From assembly GCF_000429925.1 (NCBI RefSeq), contig NZ_AUCU01000015.1, positions 1 to 64,000 of the forward strand: a stretch of 64,000 bases of DNA, in the 5' to 3' direction. The translations under genes and the position numbers were made by a program. Below, piece after piece: positions 1 through 9,000 of the stretch (positions are counted from its first letter, which is position 1; each line of letters starts with the position of its first letter). Source of the DNA: Desulfatirhabdium butyrativorans DSM 18734 (GTDB lineage: Bacteria > Desulfobacterota > Desulfobacteria > Desulfobacterales > Desulfatirhabdiaceae). The notes beneath the pieces are model-generated. The model had not been told where the DNA came from. It saw nothing but the letters and a program-made list of their open reading frames with translations, and ran no database searches.

Positions 1-591
1 GAGTTCAAGAACGAGATGAAGGACTTCAAGGATGAGATGCTTGAGTTCAAGAACGAGATGAAAGACTTTAAGGACGAAATGAAGGATTTCAAAGAGGAAA
101 TGAAAGGTTTCAAGGAAGAAACCCGTGAACTCCAGAAAAAGCAAAACCAGGAATGGGGGAATCTTGCTCGGAAAATGGGTACGATCGTGGAGGACATCAT
201 TGTTCCTGCAATTCGTCCTGTACTATCGAAGTATTTTCATGAGGAAATCACCCTCCTTTCAGTCAATGTCCGAAAATCAATGAAATCGATCAACCTCAAG
301 GGGGAATTCGATGTGATCGCCCTGGGGGAAAAGCATGTATTTTTGGTGGAAGTCAAAAGTACCCCGAGGGAGCAGTATCTTATAGAATTCGCAGCCAATA
401 TCGAAAAATTTCGAAAGCTGTTTCCGGAATATGAGGACTTCCCTCTGATTCCCATTTTCGGTTCAATTCGGTTTGAGGATGATTTCATTCCGAAAGCAAC
501 CCAGAAAGGGTTTTATCTGATGGCCTATCGGGAATGGGAATATATGGATATTCTGAATTTCGAAGAAGTGGCAGGCATGAAATCGTGCTGA
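1..591 (+). CDS. Coiled-coil plus PD-(D/E)XK-like nuclease-fold protein, 5' end outside window
   Basis: The frame is open from base 1, so the true start may lie upstream; the first visible ATG is at 16. The first ~40 residues are heptads of the form [E/D/G]-F-K-x-E-[M/T]-x repeated with a 21-bp period, a clear coiled coil. The C-terminal ~140 residues contain G-E-F-D-V-I-A-L followed about ten residues later by F-L-V-E-V-K-S, the usual D...ExK layout of the restriction-endonuclease-like fold seen in DUF3782-type proteins. The product ends at a TGA at 589 just before a broken Rpn-type copy. The biological role is unknown. Family assignment is from motif memory. Confidence 0.6.
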   Translation, partial: EFKNEMKDFKDEMLEFKNEMKDFKDEMKDFKEEMKGFKEETRELQKKQNQEWGNLARKMGTIVEDIIVPAIRPVLSKYFHEEITLLSVNVRKSMKSINLKGEFDVIALGEKHVFLVEVKSTPREQYLIEFAANIEKFRKLFPEYEDFPLIPIFGSIRFEDDFIPKATQKGFYLMAYREWEYMDILNFEEVAGMKSC

Positions 592-605
592 TGGTCCGGG
601 AAAGA

Positions 606-992
606 ATGATGATCAATTCGTTTCGCTTTATCGACTGGATCATGTGTTTACCGGAAGAACTCGACCGGCATTTTTCGGATACGATCAGTCAACTGGAGGA
701 GGAAAAGAAGATGCCGTATGTTACATCGGTGGAACGGTTGGGAATCAAAAAAGGGATTGTCCAAGGAATGGAAATGGGCCGCCAGGAGGGGATGAAAATA
801 GCGCTTCAGGAAACCATTTGCGATGTACTGAAGCTTCGCTTTGGCAAGGTGAGCAAGGGTGTATCCTCTGTCATCCAGAAAATTCAGGACAGTGATACCC
901 TGAAAACGCTCCATCAAAAGGCTGTATTTTGCGAGAGTTTGAAAGCTTTTCAAGCAGAGTTGAAAAATGTGATGGCTGTGAGATCCAATTGA
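606..992 (+). pseudogene. Truncated 3' copy of the neighbouring Rpn-type nuclease/transposase gene
   Basis: From the residues F-R-F-I-D-W-I-M onward this stretch is almost identical to the C-terminal third of the full gene at 1041-2168, but the N-terminal catalytic part is absent. It carries only one G-R-Q-E-G-M unit where the full copy has five. An open frame can be drawn from 534, but its first ~25 residues have no counterpart in the full copy and overlap the upstream gene. It is best read as a duplicated, 5'-truncated fragment. Confidence 0.7.
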
Positions 993-1040
993 ATGTGCAA
1001 CCGGGAATATAACGTCTGAGCAAATTGCTGGAGAAGGGCA

Positions 1041-2168
1041 TTGAAATCTCGATCAAAACCGGAAGGCCCCGATTCTTCCAGGTTGCCGGCAGATGCCGAT
1101 ACACCGTGGAAAGAGGTATTGGAGTGTTATTTCGAGGAATTCATCGGCTTTTTCTTTCCGAATATTTATCCGCAGATTGACTGGGGCAAGCCACATGAGT
1201 TTTTGGACAAGGAACTACAAAAGGCGCTCAAGGATGCGAAGATTGGCAAGCGCATTGTCGACAAGCTGGTCAAAGTTCACCGCAAGGATGGTCAGGAGCA
1301 GTGGGTGCTGGTGCATGTGGAGGTTCAGGGAGAAGAGGAAGCGGACTTTGCAAAACGCATGTATGTGTACAACTACCGGCTGTTCGATCGATACGACAAG
1401 CAGGTGGCAAGCCTTGCGGTGTTGACGGATGACCGACCTGGCTGGCGGCCCGATGGTTTTGAGTATGAGCTGTTTGGTTGCCGGGTAGGTATACGGTTTC
1501 CGATGGTGAAGCTTCTGGATTTTGCCGAGCGATGGGATGAACTTTCCCAGAGCTCCAACCTGTTTGCGGTTGTGGTGATGGCGCATCTGAAGTTTCTGGA
1601 AACCCGCCATGCGATGATGGATCGGCTGCAGTGGAAGATTCAGTTGGTAAGGCAATTGTTCGATCGGGGATACTCGCGCAAGGACATCATCAATCTATTT
1701 CGCTTTATCGACTGGATCATGTGTTTACCGGAAGAACTCGACCGGCATTTTTCGGATACGATCAGAAAACTGGAGGAGGAAAAGAAGATGCCGTATGTCA
1801 CATCTGTTGAACGGTTGGGAATCAAAAAGGGGATTGTCCAAGGATTGGAGGAAGGGCTGCAGCTCGGTCGCCAGGAAGGGATGCAGCTTGGCCGCCAGGA
1901 GGGGATGCAGCTTGGCCGCCAGGAGGGGATGCAGCTCGGTCGCCAGGAAGGGATGCAGCTTGGCCGCCAGGAGGGAATGAAAATAGCGCTACAAGAAAGC
2001 ATTTGTGATGTACTGAAGCTTCGCTTTGGTAAAGTGAGCAAGGGTATATCCTCAGCCATCGCAGGAATTCAGGACAGCGATACGTTGAAAACTCTCCATC
2101 AAAAGGCGGTATTTTGCGAAAGTCTGAAAGCTTTTCAAGCCGAGCTAAAAAATGTAATGGTTTTATAA
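1041..2168 (+). CDS. Rpn-type recombination-promoting nuclease / PD-(D/E)XK transposase family
   Basis: This is a 375-residue protein starting with TTG. The N-terminal part has the block D-T-P-W-K-E-V-L-E followed by a conserved V-L-V-H-V-E-V-Q-G segment, where the E-x-Q is the family's active-site signature (RpnA-E / PF04754-like proteins, DNA nucleases that raise recombination). The C-terminal part is helical, with five tandem 8-residue units (E-G-[M/L]-Q-L-G-R-Q), then a conserved tail. The start is uncertain because the purine-rich stretch is only 2 bp away. It is flanked on both sides by truncated copies of its own 3' half, so the locus has been rearranged. Confidence 0.75.
   Translation: MKSRSKPEGPDSSRLPADADTPWKEVLECYFEEFIGFFFPNIYPQIDWGKPHEFLDKELQKALKDAKIGKRIVDKLVKVHRKDGQEQWVLVHVEVQGEEEADFAKRMYVYNYRLFDRYDKQVASLAVLTDDRPGWRPDGFEYELFGCRVGIRFPMVKLLDFAERWDELSQSSNLFAVVVMAHLKFLETRHAMMDRLQWKIQLVRQLFDRGYSRKDIINLFRFIDWIMCLPEELDRHFSDTIRKLEEEKKMPYVTSVERLGIKKGIVQGLEEGLQLGRQEGMQLGRQEGMQLGRQEGMQLGRQEGMQLGRQEGMKIALQESICDVLKLRFGKVSKGISSAIAGIQDSDTLKTLHQKAVFCESLKAFQAELKNVMVL
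1851..1970 (+). repeat. In-frame 24-bp minisatellite, five units
   Basis: Five 24-bp units encode E-G-[M/L]-Q-L-G-R-Q inside the Rpn-type gene. Units differ mainly at synonymous positions (ctcggtcgc versus cttggccgc), which suggests unit shuffling or gene conversion. The upstream truncated copy has one equivalent unit and the downstream one has about three, so copy number varies within this locus. Confidence 0.85.
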
Positions 2169-2169
2169 T

Positions 2170-2730
2170 CCGTTTGCGATCGTAGTGATGGCGCATCTGA
2201 AGTTTCTGGAAACCCGCCATGAGATGATGGATCGGCTGCAGTGGAAGATTCAGTTGGTGAGGCAATTGTTCGACCGGGGATACTCGCGCAAGGACATCAT
2301 CAATCTATTTCGCTTTATCGACTGGATCATGTGTTTACCGGAAGAACTCGACCGGCATTTTTCGGATACGATCAGTCAAATGGAGGAGGAAAAGAAGATG
2401 CCGTATGTTACATCGGTGGAACGGTTGGGAATTAAAAAGGGGATTGTCCAAGGGTTGGAGGAAGGGATGCAGCTTGGTCGTTAGGAGGGGAAACAACTTG
2501 GTATCCAGGAAGGGATACAGTTTGGCCGCCAGGAAGGAATGAAAATAGCGCTACAGGAAACCATTTGCGATGTGTTGAAGCTTCGCTTTGGCAAGGTGAG
2601 CAAGGGCATATCCTCTGTCATCCAGAAAATCCATGACAGTGATACCCTGAAAACACTTCATCAGAAAGCGATATTTTGCGAGAGTCTGAAAGCTTTTCAA
2701 GCAGAGTTGAAAAATGTGATGGCCAAATGA
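2170..2730 (+). pseudogene. Second truncated Rpn-type copy with in-frame stop
   Basis: The sequence resumes similarity to the full gene at its codons for F-A-[V/I]-V-V-M-A-H-L, right after the full gene's stop, and continues to the same C-terminal end (N-V-M-A-K). A TAG at 2482-2484 interrupts the frame where the other copies have CAG (Gln) in the G-R-Q-E repeat. This is a single C-to-T change. The two open pieces (2185-2484 and 2539-2730) are in the same frame. There is no N-terminal nuclease part. Confidence 0.8.
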
Positions 2731-3193
2731 TCCGATTGTGACCTCCTTTCTGAGACTGTCATCGGAGTGAGCAGCGTTTCGGCTATATCTAAGGTTTCCG
2801 AAAATGTAGGGCCGGGTGTTATACCCGGCCGGTTGTATCGGCGGCTTTCATACATCGGGGCGTAGAACTTGTTGCTATAGGCAATCCGGTGCTTGACGGG
2901 AGCGGGTCCCCAGAATATGTGAGATGCAAGTGAAATATCATATAAGGTATAGAAATTGCATAATATCCGGTTGAGCCATAGGATCTGATGATTAGACCCA
3001 AGAGTAGCTGTGCTGCCTGCCGAGGTATCTCAACGTACCCGCCGGATTCTTCTAACCCCATTGGCTTGGAATTGTCCGTGTTGGGGCGGCGGTCTACGTC
3101 CAAATGTCATTTTATCAAAATATTGTATTATCTCTGGCTGAGAGCAGAAAACAGTTTCTTGCAGATCCTTATCCTAACAGAAAGCCTTCTCTG
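2731..3193. other. Intergenic region between the Rpn array and the pilin operon
   Basis: No convincing gene is present. It contains the hairpin at 2811-2829 and AT-richer DNA from about 2930 that probably holds the promoter of the pilin operon. I could not fix -35/-10 boxes. An extension of the first pilin gene to an ATG at 3104 is possible but lacks a ribosome-binding site. Confidence 0.5.
2811..2829. repeat. Perfect hairpin, 7-bp stem
   Basis: gccgggt and acccggc form a perfect stem around a 5-base loop. There is no T-run on either side, so it is more likely an intergenic palindrome than an intrinsic terminator. Confidence 0.5.
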
Positions 3194-3682
3194 ATGCATG
3201 GCAGTCCTCGAAAACCCATGACTGCTGGTTTCACGCTCATGGAACTGATGGTCGTCGTTGCCATCGTTACGGTCATGACCGTGATCGCCATACCAAATTT
3301 TGGCACGTTCATGGCCAATATGCGGCTGAAACGTGCTGCGGATGACCTGTATTTTACGTTGCAACAGACCCGCATCAATGCCATCCGTAGCGGAGGCAAG
3401 TGGATGGTCGTCTTTTCGAGCACTTCCTATCAGGTCGTCAATTGCGTGGATAACGATTGCGGTACGACGCCAAACAGCACGGTTAAGGTTGTTCCTTATT
3501 CTCAATACAGCGGCATCTCCTTTTCCGATACCTTCACCAATCATGTCGTGGAGTTCACTTCCGATGGCATGGTCAGTAATCCGAGCAACCTGGACCCGGT
3601 TGGTGTCACGACAATCAGCAACAACAAAGGCAAGTCCAAAGCCATTACCATCTTGGGAACGGGGATCATCCGCGTTTCCTGA
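3194..3682 (+). CDS. fimT: Type IV minor pilin, FimT/GspH family
   Basis: This is a short positively charged leader ending in M-T-A-G, followed by F-T-L-M-E-L-M and a ~20-residue hydrophobic helix: the class III prepilin signal, cleaved by PilD after Gly, with the conserved Glu+5. The mature protein is about 150 residues, the usual size for FimT/GspH pseudopilins, and has Q-Q-T-R-x-x-A-I typical of that family. ATG 3194 is preferred because the leader is then 12 residues; an in-frame ATG at 3104 would give an unusually long leader. It is the first gene of a fimT-pilV-pilW-pilX-pilY1 order. Its role is to initiate pilus assembly in the inner membrane. Confidence 0.85.
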   Translation: MHGSPRKPMTAGFTLMELMVVVAIVTVMTVIAIPNFGTFMANMRLKRAADDLYFTLQQTRINAIRSGGKWMVVFSSTSYQVVNCVDNDCGTTPNSTVKVVPYSQYSGISFSDTFTNHVVEFTSDGMVSNPSNLDPVGVTTISNNKGKSKAITILGTGIIRVS

Positions 3683-3699
3683 TTCGGAAAGGAACGAAG

Positions 3700-4155
3700 A
3701 TGGATGCAATTCCGTCGAGTTCGAATTCGGAGCCTTTCGTCATTGGCGGCACAGCAAATGAATATCTGGCAGTTTCGCGGAAAGAAGCCGGTTTTACCCT
3801 CATCGAAGTCATGATGTCCGCTGTCGTTCTTGCGATCGGGCTCTTGGCGCTCGCCGCCATGCAGGGCGCAGCCATCAAGGCGAATTATCAGGCAAAAAAG
3901 CATACGTTGGCCGTCGCCCTTGCCGAAAACCGGATTGAGGCATATCGGAATATGGCCTACGACACCCTTCCGTCGGGCACCATCACGGAAACCGATCAGG
4001 TTTCCGGCGATGTGGGACATTTCACGCGCGTCACTACGATCCAAAACGATACGCCTGTTGCTGGTCTCAAGACGATTACCGTTTCGGTATCCTGGAATGA
4101 TGCCAAGCTGAGAACAGCAACCATCAAAACGATCATCGGCTCATTGTCCGACTAA
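3700..4155 (+). CDS. pilV: Type IV minor pilin PilV
   Basis: The leader ends in K-E-A-G and is followed by F-T-L-I-E-V-M-M and a hydrophobic helix with A-I-G-L-L-A-L-A-A-M-Q, characteristic of PilV. A good ribosome-binding site (ggaaaggaac) precedes ATG 3700. The leader is long (about 30 residues), so a later start cannot be excluded. It lies 17 bp after fimT and is probably co-transcribed. In PilY1-type pili, PilV belongs to the minor-pilin priming complex that carries PilY1 to the tip. Confidence 0.85.
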   Translation: MDAIPSSSNSEPFVIGGTANEYLAVSRKEAGFTLIEVMMSAVVLAIGLLALAAMQGAAIKANYQAKKHTLAVALAENRIEAYRNMAYDTLPSGTITETDQVSGDVGHFTRVTTIQNDTPVAGLKTITVSVSWNDAKLRTATIKTIIGSLSD

Positions 4156-4200
4156 TCTAGTCCTTCAGGACCCTGCCAGGAATTTGTCGTGAAAATGTCG

Positions 4201-4227
4201 GTAGCCCGGATTGGAATCCCGGGCTAC
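4201..4227. terminator. Hairpin in the pilV-pilW gap
   Basis: gtagcccgg and ccgggctac form a perfect 9-bp stem, followed 10 bases later by a short T-run (attttt). It may partly terminate or stabilise the fimT-pilV transcript. It resembles other gtag...ctac palindromes in this window, so it may equally be a repeat. Confidence 0.45.
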
Positions 4228-4288
4228 GCGCGATAATTTTTGCGAGAGCATCCATTCCGGAACATGAGCCTTTAGGGAAATATCTACA

Positions 4289-5338
4289 ATGCGGCGCAAT
4301 CGAATCCATCACGATCATGATGATGTACCAGATGTGCGGGGATTTACGCTGATCGAGCTGCTGATTTCCATCGGGATTTCCGCCCTTCTCCTCGCAGCCC
4401 TGGTGGAGCTGTTTTCGATCAATTACGCCTCCTACATTCTGCAAGAGGATGTGGCGGCCATGCAGCAGAATATCCGTACCGCGAAAATGTTTCTCGAAAG
4501 GGACGTGCTGATGGCAGGTTCGGGAATCAGCGGAGGATTCGGTCTGTATGGCACCAAGGTCCAGCCGATCACTTTCACGAATGGGGGCGGAGATGACTCG
4601 ACCGATATTTTGACGATCAACTATTTCAATCTGAGCGAGGGGGATTGCTCGGGCGTGCTTCCCCAGCTCACATTGAGTGCAACCATGCCTGCCGCTTCCG
4701 CCGAAGCGGAGGTAAATGAAGACCTTACGAGTACCACATCTCCCCCGACGCCTCCGTACTCGACATGGGACGGTGAATTCGCTTGTGGCGGCAGCACATA
4801 CGGAGGCACCCCTTTCAAAGAGTTCAAGGCCATCATCACATCTCCTGACGGAAAAAAAAGCGATGTTGTCTTTATTACCCAGGTTCAGGCGAATTCAGAC
4901 AAACTCCAGAATCGTCCATACGCAGGATTTGATAACAAGATTATCAATAGTTATCCGGCAGGAAGTACGATCAGTTTCTTTTCGGATGATCAACTGACAC
5001 AGGTCACTTATCAGTATCGGGCGTCCGACCGCTCGCTTTTGCGGAACGGCCAGCCGGTTGCAACCTATCTTGAAGACCTGCAATTTGCATTCGGTTTGGA
5101 CACCGATGCCGATGATACGGTTGATATTTGGGTCAACAACAGGGACTTGACGGCTGCAGAGCTGGATCAAATCCGAACGGTTCGAATCAATATCGTGGGG
5201 AGAACCGATCGAATTCATCGCGGAATCAAGGATACCCGGCCTGCGGTGGAAGATCGTTCCGGTGCCACGACCAGCGATCAATTTGCACGGGAAGTCATTC
5301 AGTTGACTGTCAAGGTTCGAAACATGGGATTGAAATAG
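4289..5338 (+). CDS. pilW: Type IV minor pilin PilW-like
   Basis: This 349-residue protein has a leader ending in D-V-R-G and then F-T-L-I-E-L-L-I-S and a hydrophobic helix, so it is a processed prepilin. The length, the early N-Y-A-S-Y-I-L-Q-E-D segment, and the position between pilV and a PilX-like gene fit PilW. The C-terminal part has V-R-I-N-I-V-G-R-T, a common feature of PilW tails. It is separated from pilV by 133 bp containing a hairpin. It ends 10 bp before the next gene and is probably translated from the same transcript. Confidence 0.85.
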   Translation: MRRNRIHHDHDDVPDVRGFTLIELLISIGISALLLAALVELFSINYASYILQEDVAAMQQNIRTAKMFLERDVLMAGSGISGGFGLYGTKVQPITFTNGGGDDSTDILTINYFNLSEGDCSGVLPQLTLSATMPAASAEAEVNEDLTSTTSPPTPPYSTWDGEFACGGSTYGGTPFKEFKAIITSPDGKKSDVVFITQVQANSDKLQNRPYAGFDNKIINSYPAGSTISFFSDDQLTQVTYQYRASDRSLLRNGQPVATYLEDLQFAFGLDTDADDTVDIWVNNRDLTAAELDQIRTVRINIVGRTDRIHRGIKDTRPAVEDRSGATTSDQFAREVIQLTVKVRNMGLK

Positions 5339-5348
5339 GAGAAAGGCT

Positions 5349-6038
5349 ATGAGCCGCAGCGGAACCTTTCGACTTCTTCAGGGGCAACATGGATCGACCA
5401 TGCTCATTGCCCTGATTTTTATGGTTTTGCTGACGCTGATCGGTCTGGTGGCGGCCAACACATCGACACTGGAAACCATGATCGCTTCAGCCGATGCCAA
5501 TAAAAGGGGCGCTTTCTATGCTGCGGAAGCCGGCGTGGATCACGCCGTTGCCGTTTTGAAGCCATTGTTCATCTCGAACAATCAGTCTCAATTGGCTACC
5601 AAGGTGGCATCAGGAGGAACTGCCGGCAATCTTTCCTGGACATTCGCCTTGAACGGAACCGCAGGTGTGAGTGCAGCGACGACACCGTCGGCGAACAGCG
5701 GCTGGAGAGGCAAATTCGATGCGGGTGCTCCCTGGATCACCAATTACGACCTGGGAAACGGCTATTCCTACAGCGTGCATGTATGGAACAACAACGACGG
5801 CTTCGGGGCGACCACGGACAACGACGCAACCGTCATTATCGGCGCCCTTGCGACGGGCCCTTCAAACACCCGGGCAGCCATCGAACTCTCGCTTTACGGG
5901 AACCTGACCAACATCTCCCCGGCCATTACCTATACGGCCCAGGCAGGCGGTGGGTCCGGGAAAAACTACAATGCATCGGATACCGGTGCCATCACCCAGG
6001 CGAGCATCGATGCGCCGGTGACACTGGGAAGTCCGTAA
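5349..6038 (+). CDS. pilX: PilX-like pilus assembly protein
   Basis: This 229-residue protein has one N-terminal hydrophobic helix (L-I-A-L-I-F-M-V-L-L-T-L) preceded by Q-H-G-S, the form of the PilX N-terminal domain. It lacks the F-T-L-x-E prepilin box of its neighbours. A motif A-F-Y-A-A-E-A-G follows about 45 residues later; the A-A-E-A-G motif is widespread in PilX proteins. It is preceded by aggagaaaggct. It sits between pilW and pilY1, as in Pseudomonas-type operons. The rest of the sequence is low in recognisable motifs. Confidence 0.8.
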   Translation: MSRSGTFRLLQGQHGSTMLIALIFMVLLTLIGLVAANTSTLETMIASADANKRGAFYAAEAGVDHAVAVLKPLFISNNQSQLATKVASGGTAGNLSWTFALNGTAGVSAATTPSANSGWRGKFDAGAPWITNYDLGNGYSYSVHVWNNNDGFGATTDNDATVIIGALATGPSNTRAAIELSLYGNLTNISPAITYTAQAGGGSGKNYNASDTGAITQASIDAPVTLGSP

Positions 6039-6070
6039 CCGTTTTTCTCTCGTTTAAGATGGGGGCGATT

Positions 6071-9000
6071 ATGGCCATATCCAAACTTCGACTTGTTCTC
6101 CTGAGTGTCATTGTATTATTGCTTGGTGTGTTGCTATATCCGGCAGCCGGGATAAGTGCAACCACATATTATACCATTACGGCCACTGCTGGAGATCACG
6201 GCAGCATCAACCCGAGCGGGTCTGTTTCTGTCGAAAGAGGGAACGACAAGGCGTTTACCATCAAACCGGATACCGATTATCAGGTCAGCTCCCTCCTGGT
6301 TGACGGAAGCCCGACGAGCATATCTGAAACTGGGGGAACCTACACCTTCAACAATGTAAAAAAGGATCACACCATCGCGGTGACTTTTAACCACAAGCCA
6401 ATGACGATCACAGCCTCGGCAGGAGCAAACGGAAGCATATCGCCGTCGGGAAACGTGTCGGTGAACTATGGGTCCAATCAGACCTTCAGCTTTACGCCGA
6501 ACACGGGCTATCATGTGGCAATGGTTCTTGTGGATGGATCGGCGGTGACGATTACGGGAAACCAATATATATTCAGCGGTGTTACGGCCAATCATACGAT
6601 CTCTGTAACCTTCACCATCAACACCTACACCATCACGGCCACTGCAGGAACGGGGGGCAGCATATCTCCAAGCGGCGCCGTTTCCGTCAATCATTTCGGC
6701 AGCCAGTCTTTCACGATGACGGCCAATACCGGTTACATTCTCGACAAGGTGACTGTTGACGGCACGGAAATCACCATGGCCGGAAACACATACACCTTCA
6801 ACAACATCAATCAGGATCATACGATTACGGCCACATTCAAGGCCACAGGAGGGGGGACAGGGGGAACGAGCGCCATTCCGGGATGTGGGGCCAACACCTA
6901 TACGAGCTACAGCGGCGGGTTCAACGCGGGTGATTTCAGCATGATCAACACCTCTGTTGTGAACAGCAAAATCCAGTTGCAGACAGGCAACCAGGCCATC
7001 AATCCCGAGCAGATCGTGATTCCTTTCACGCAAACGGTTGCCGCGACCTTCATTTACGAAAATGCCGGATTCAGTCAAAACGATTTCGGGTGGATACTGG
7101 CAACCGATGGCCCGTCCGGAACCAAGCATGAGGTTTATCGAGACATCAACGACAACAACAACAATGGCGTTCTCGATGATCGGGAAGGCGTGGATTCAAA
7201 TGGCGATGGAACCGTAAATGTCTTGGACAATCGTGTTGTGCTGGGGACATTTGCTGGCGGCACCGAACTGGTATTTTATCTGAAAGTCGATGAGCAAAGC
7301 TATACCGCCTTCACGAAGACCGAATGGAATACGGATACATTCCAAGGCAATTGCACGTTATCTTCTTTTGACAAAACGTTCAAACTGGGCGATACGACCA
7401 ATACATTCAATGCCTGTGGACCCTCCTCCTGGCTGGATTCCGCTGCCGTAACCCGCTTGGCGAATCCCCCATTGAATCTGGATTTCGGATCGACCCAGAA
7501 AACCGTTCACATCGTGCGAAATCAGAAATTCCCCCATGTTCAGGTTGCAGCGCCGAATACCAAGCCGAATGAATGGATCCTGGCATGGGAAGACTACAAG
7601 AATGGCGGAGACTATGATATCAACGACATGGTCTTCCGGGTTGACCGGAGAACAGGAGGGAGCGCTTCCCTGCAGTCGTCTCAGGCAATCACGCCCATCG
7701 ATACGGAGGCGTATTTTACCGGGGTGACCTTCGAGGTGTACGACAACATGCCATGTGACGGACAGTCGAGCATCAAATACTATGTGTCGATCAACAATGG
7801 TGCAAACTGGGTGGAAATCACCAGTTGGGATCTGGTGAAAAGCTTTACCGTGAGCGGTTCGACCAAATCCGTCGGAAATGATGTGTCCAACTGGACGCCA
7901 GGCACCCCGGCCTTGACCTACCGGGTGCGGCGTCTCGACTTTTCCGGAAGTGCGATGGTGGGAAGGCAATTGTTGTGGAAAGCCGAGATGTTCAGCGACT
8001 CGGAATCCTGTGTGCCGGAAATCGTCGATGTGGTGCTGAACGGCAGCGTGGCGACTCACGGATTTGTTTCCAGGGCTTCGCCCAGTGTTCAGGCCAACAT
8101 GCTGTATTCCGGAAGCTATGAAACCCCGGCCCTGAGCTGGACGGAGAAAGTATTGCGGGGGCATTTGTACGGCACCCGTCTGTACGATCCCGATACGCCC
8201 AATACGCAGAATCCGGTTCAACAATGGGATGCGGGCGCAAAGTTGACCGCGATGTCGCCTGCCAACAGAAACGTCTATTTTCCCAACATTTCCTATTCGA
8301 GCGTCACTTCCGAAACGCTTGGAACCGGAGATGGCACTACAACACACTTTTCGGGGACGCTTGCCCATCATCCGGTCAGCGCGACGACATTGATCATCTC
8401 GGACAGCCTCGAAACCTTCATCGACAAGCATACGGACGTTCTGGAAGGGGATTTTGGGGGTAGTGGAACCATCAACCGGTTTACGGGCGAATATTCCCTG
8501 GATTTTCATACGGCCCCAAGCAATGGGATGCCCATCCGGGCGTCATACACCTATTACACGACTTCGACTACCCTCCGGGAATTCACGACATCCAATGTCA
8601 GCAATGCGATGCTGGCCCTGGACAATACCTATATCATCCCGACCGGATACAAATACGATTTCAATGGCGACAATCAGTACACCGAGGCCGACGGCGATTT
8701 TCTGGTCAACTGGATCCGCGGTTACAAAGACGGTTCCAGCACCAAGAAGGAATGGCTCCTCGGCCAGATCGATCATTCCGTTCCAGCAGTAGAAACGCCA
8801 CCAGGGAGACCTGGCTGGTATTTCGGCTCTGCAGTCACAAAGGCCGAACGGGATGCCTTCGATACATTCCTGAAGACGAACTGGAATCGCCAGACCGTCG
8901 TTTATGTCGGATCGAGAGACGGCATGCTGCATGCCTTCGATGCCGGACAATTCCGATGGGGCTATCTGGACAGCGACAACAATTTCCAATGGATGAAAAA

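Noticed and set aside
2482-2484. TAG in the Rpn copy as pyrrolysine
   Set aside because: The other two copies have CAG at the same codon and the copy lacks its catalytic half; it is a pseudogene.
3104-3193. Longer start for the FimT-like pilin
   Set aside because: It gives a 42-residue leader without ribosome-binding site; prepilin leaders are short.
5783-6070. N-terminal extension of the PilY1 frame
   Set aside because: It overlaps pilX in another frame and lacks a signal peptide; ATG 6071 gives a clean signal sequence.
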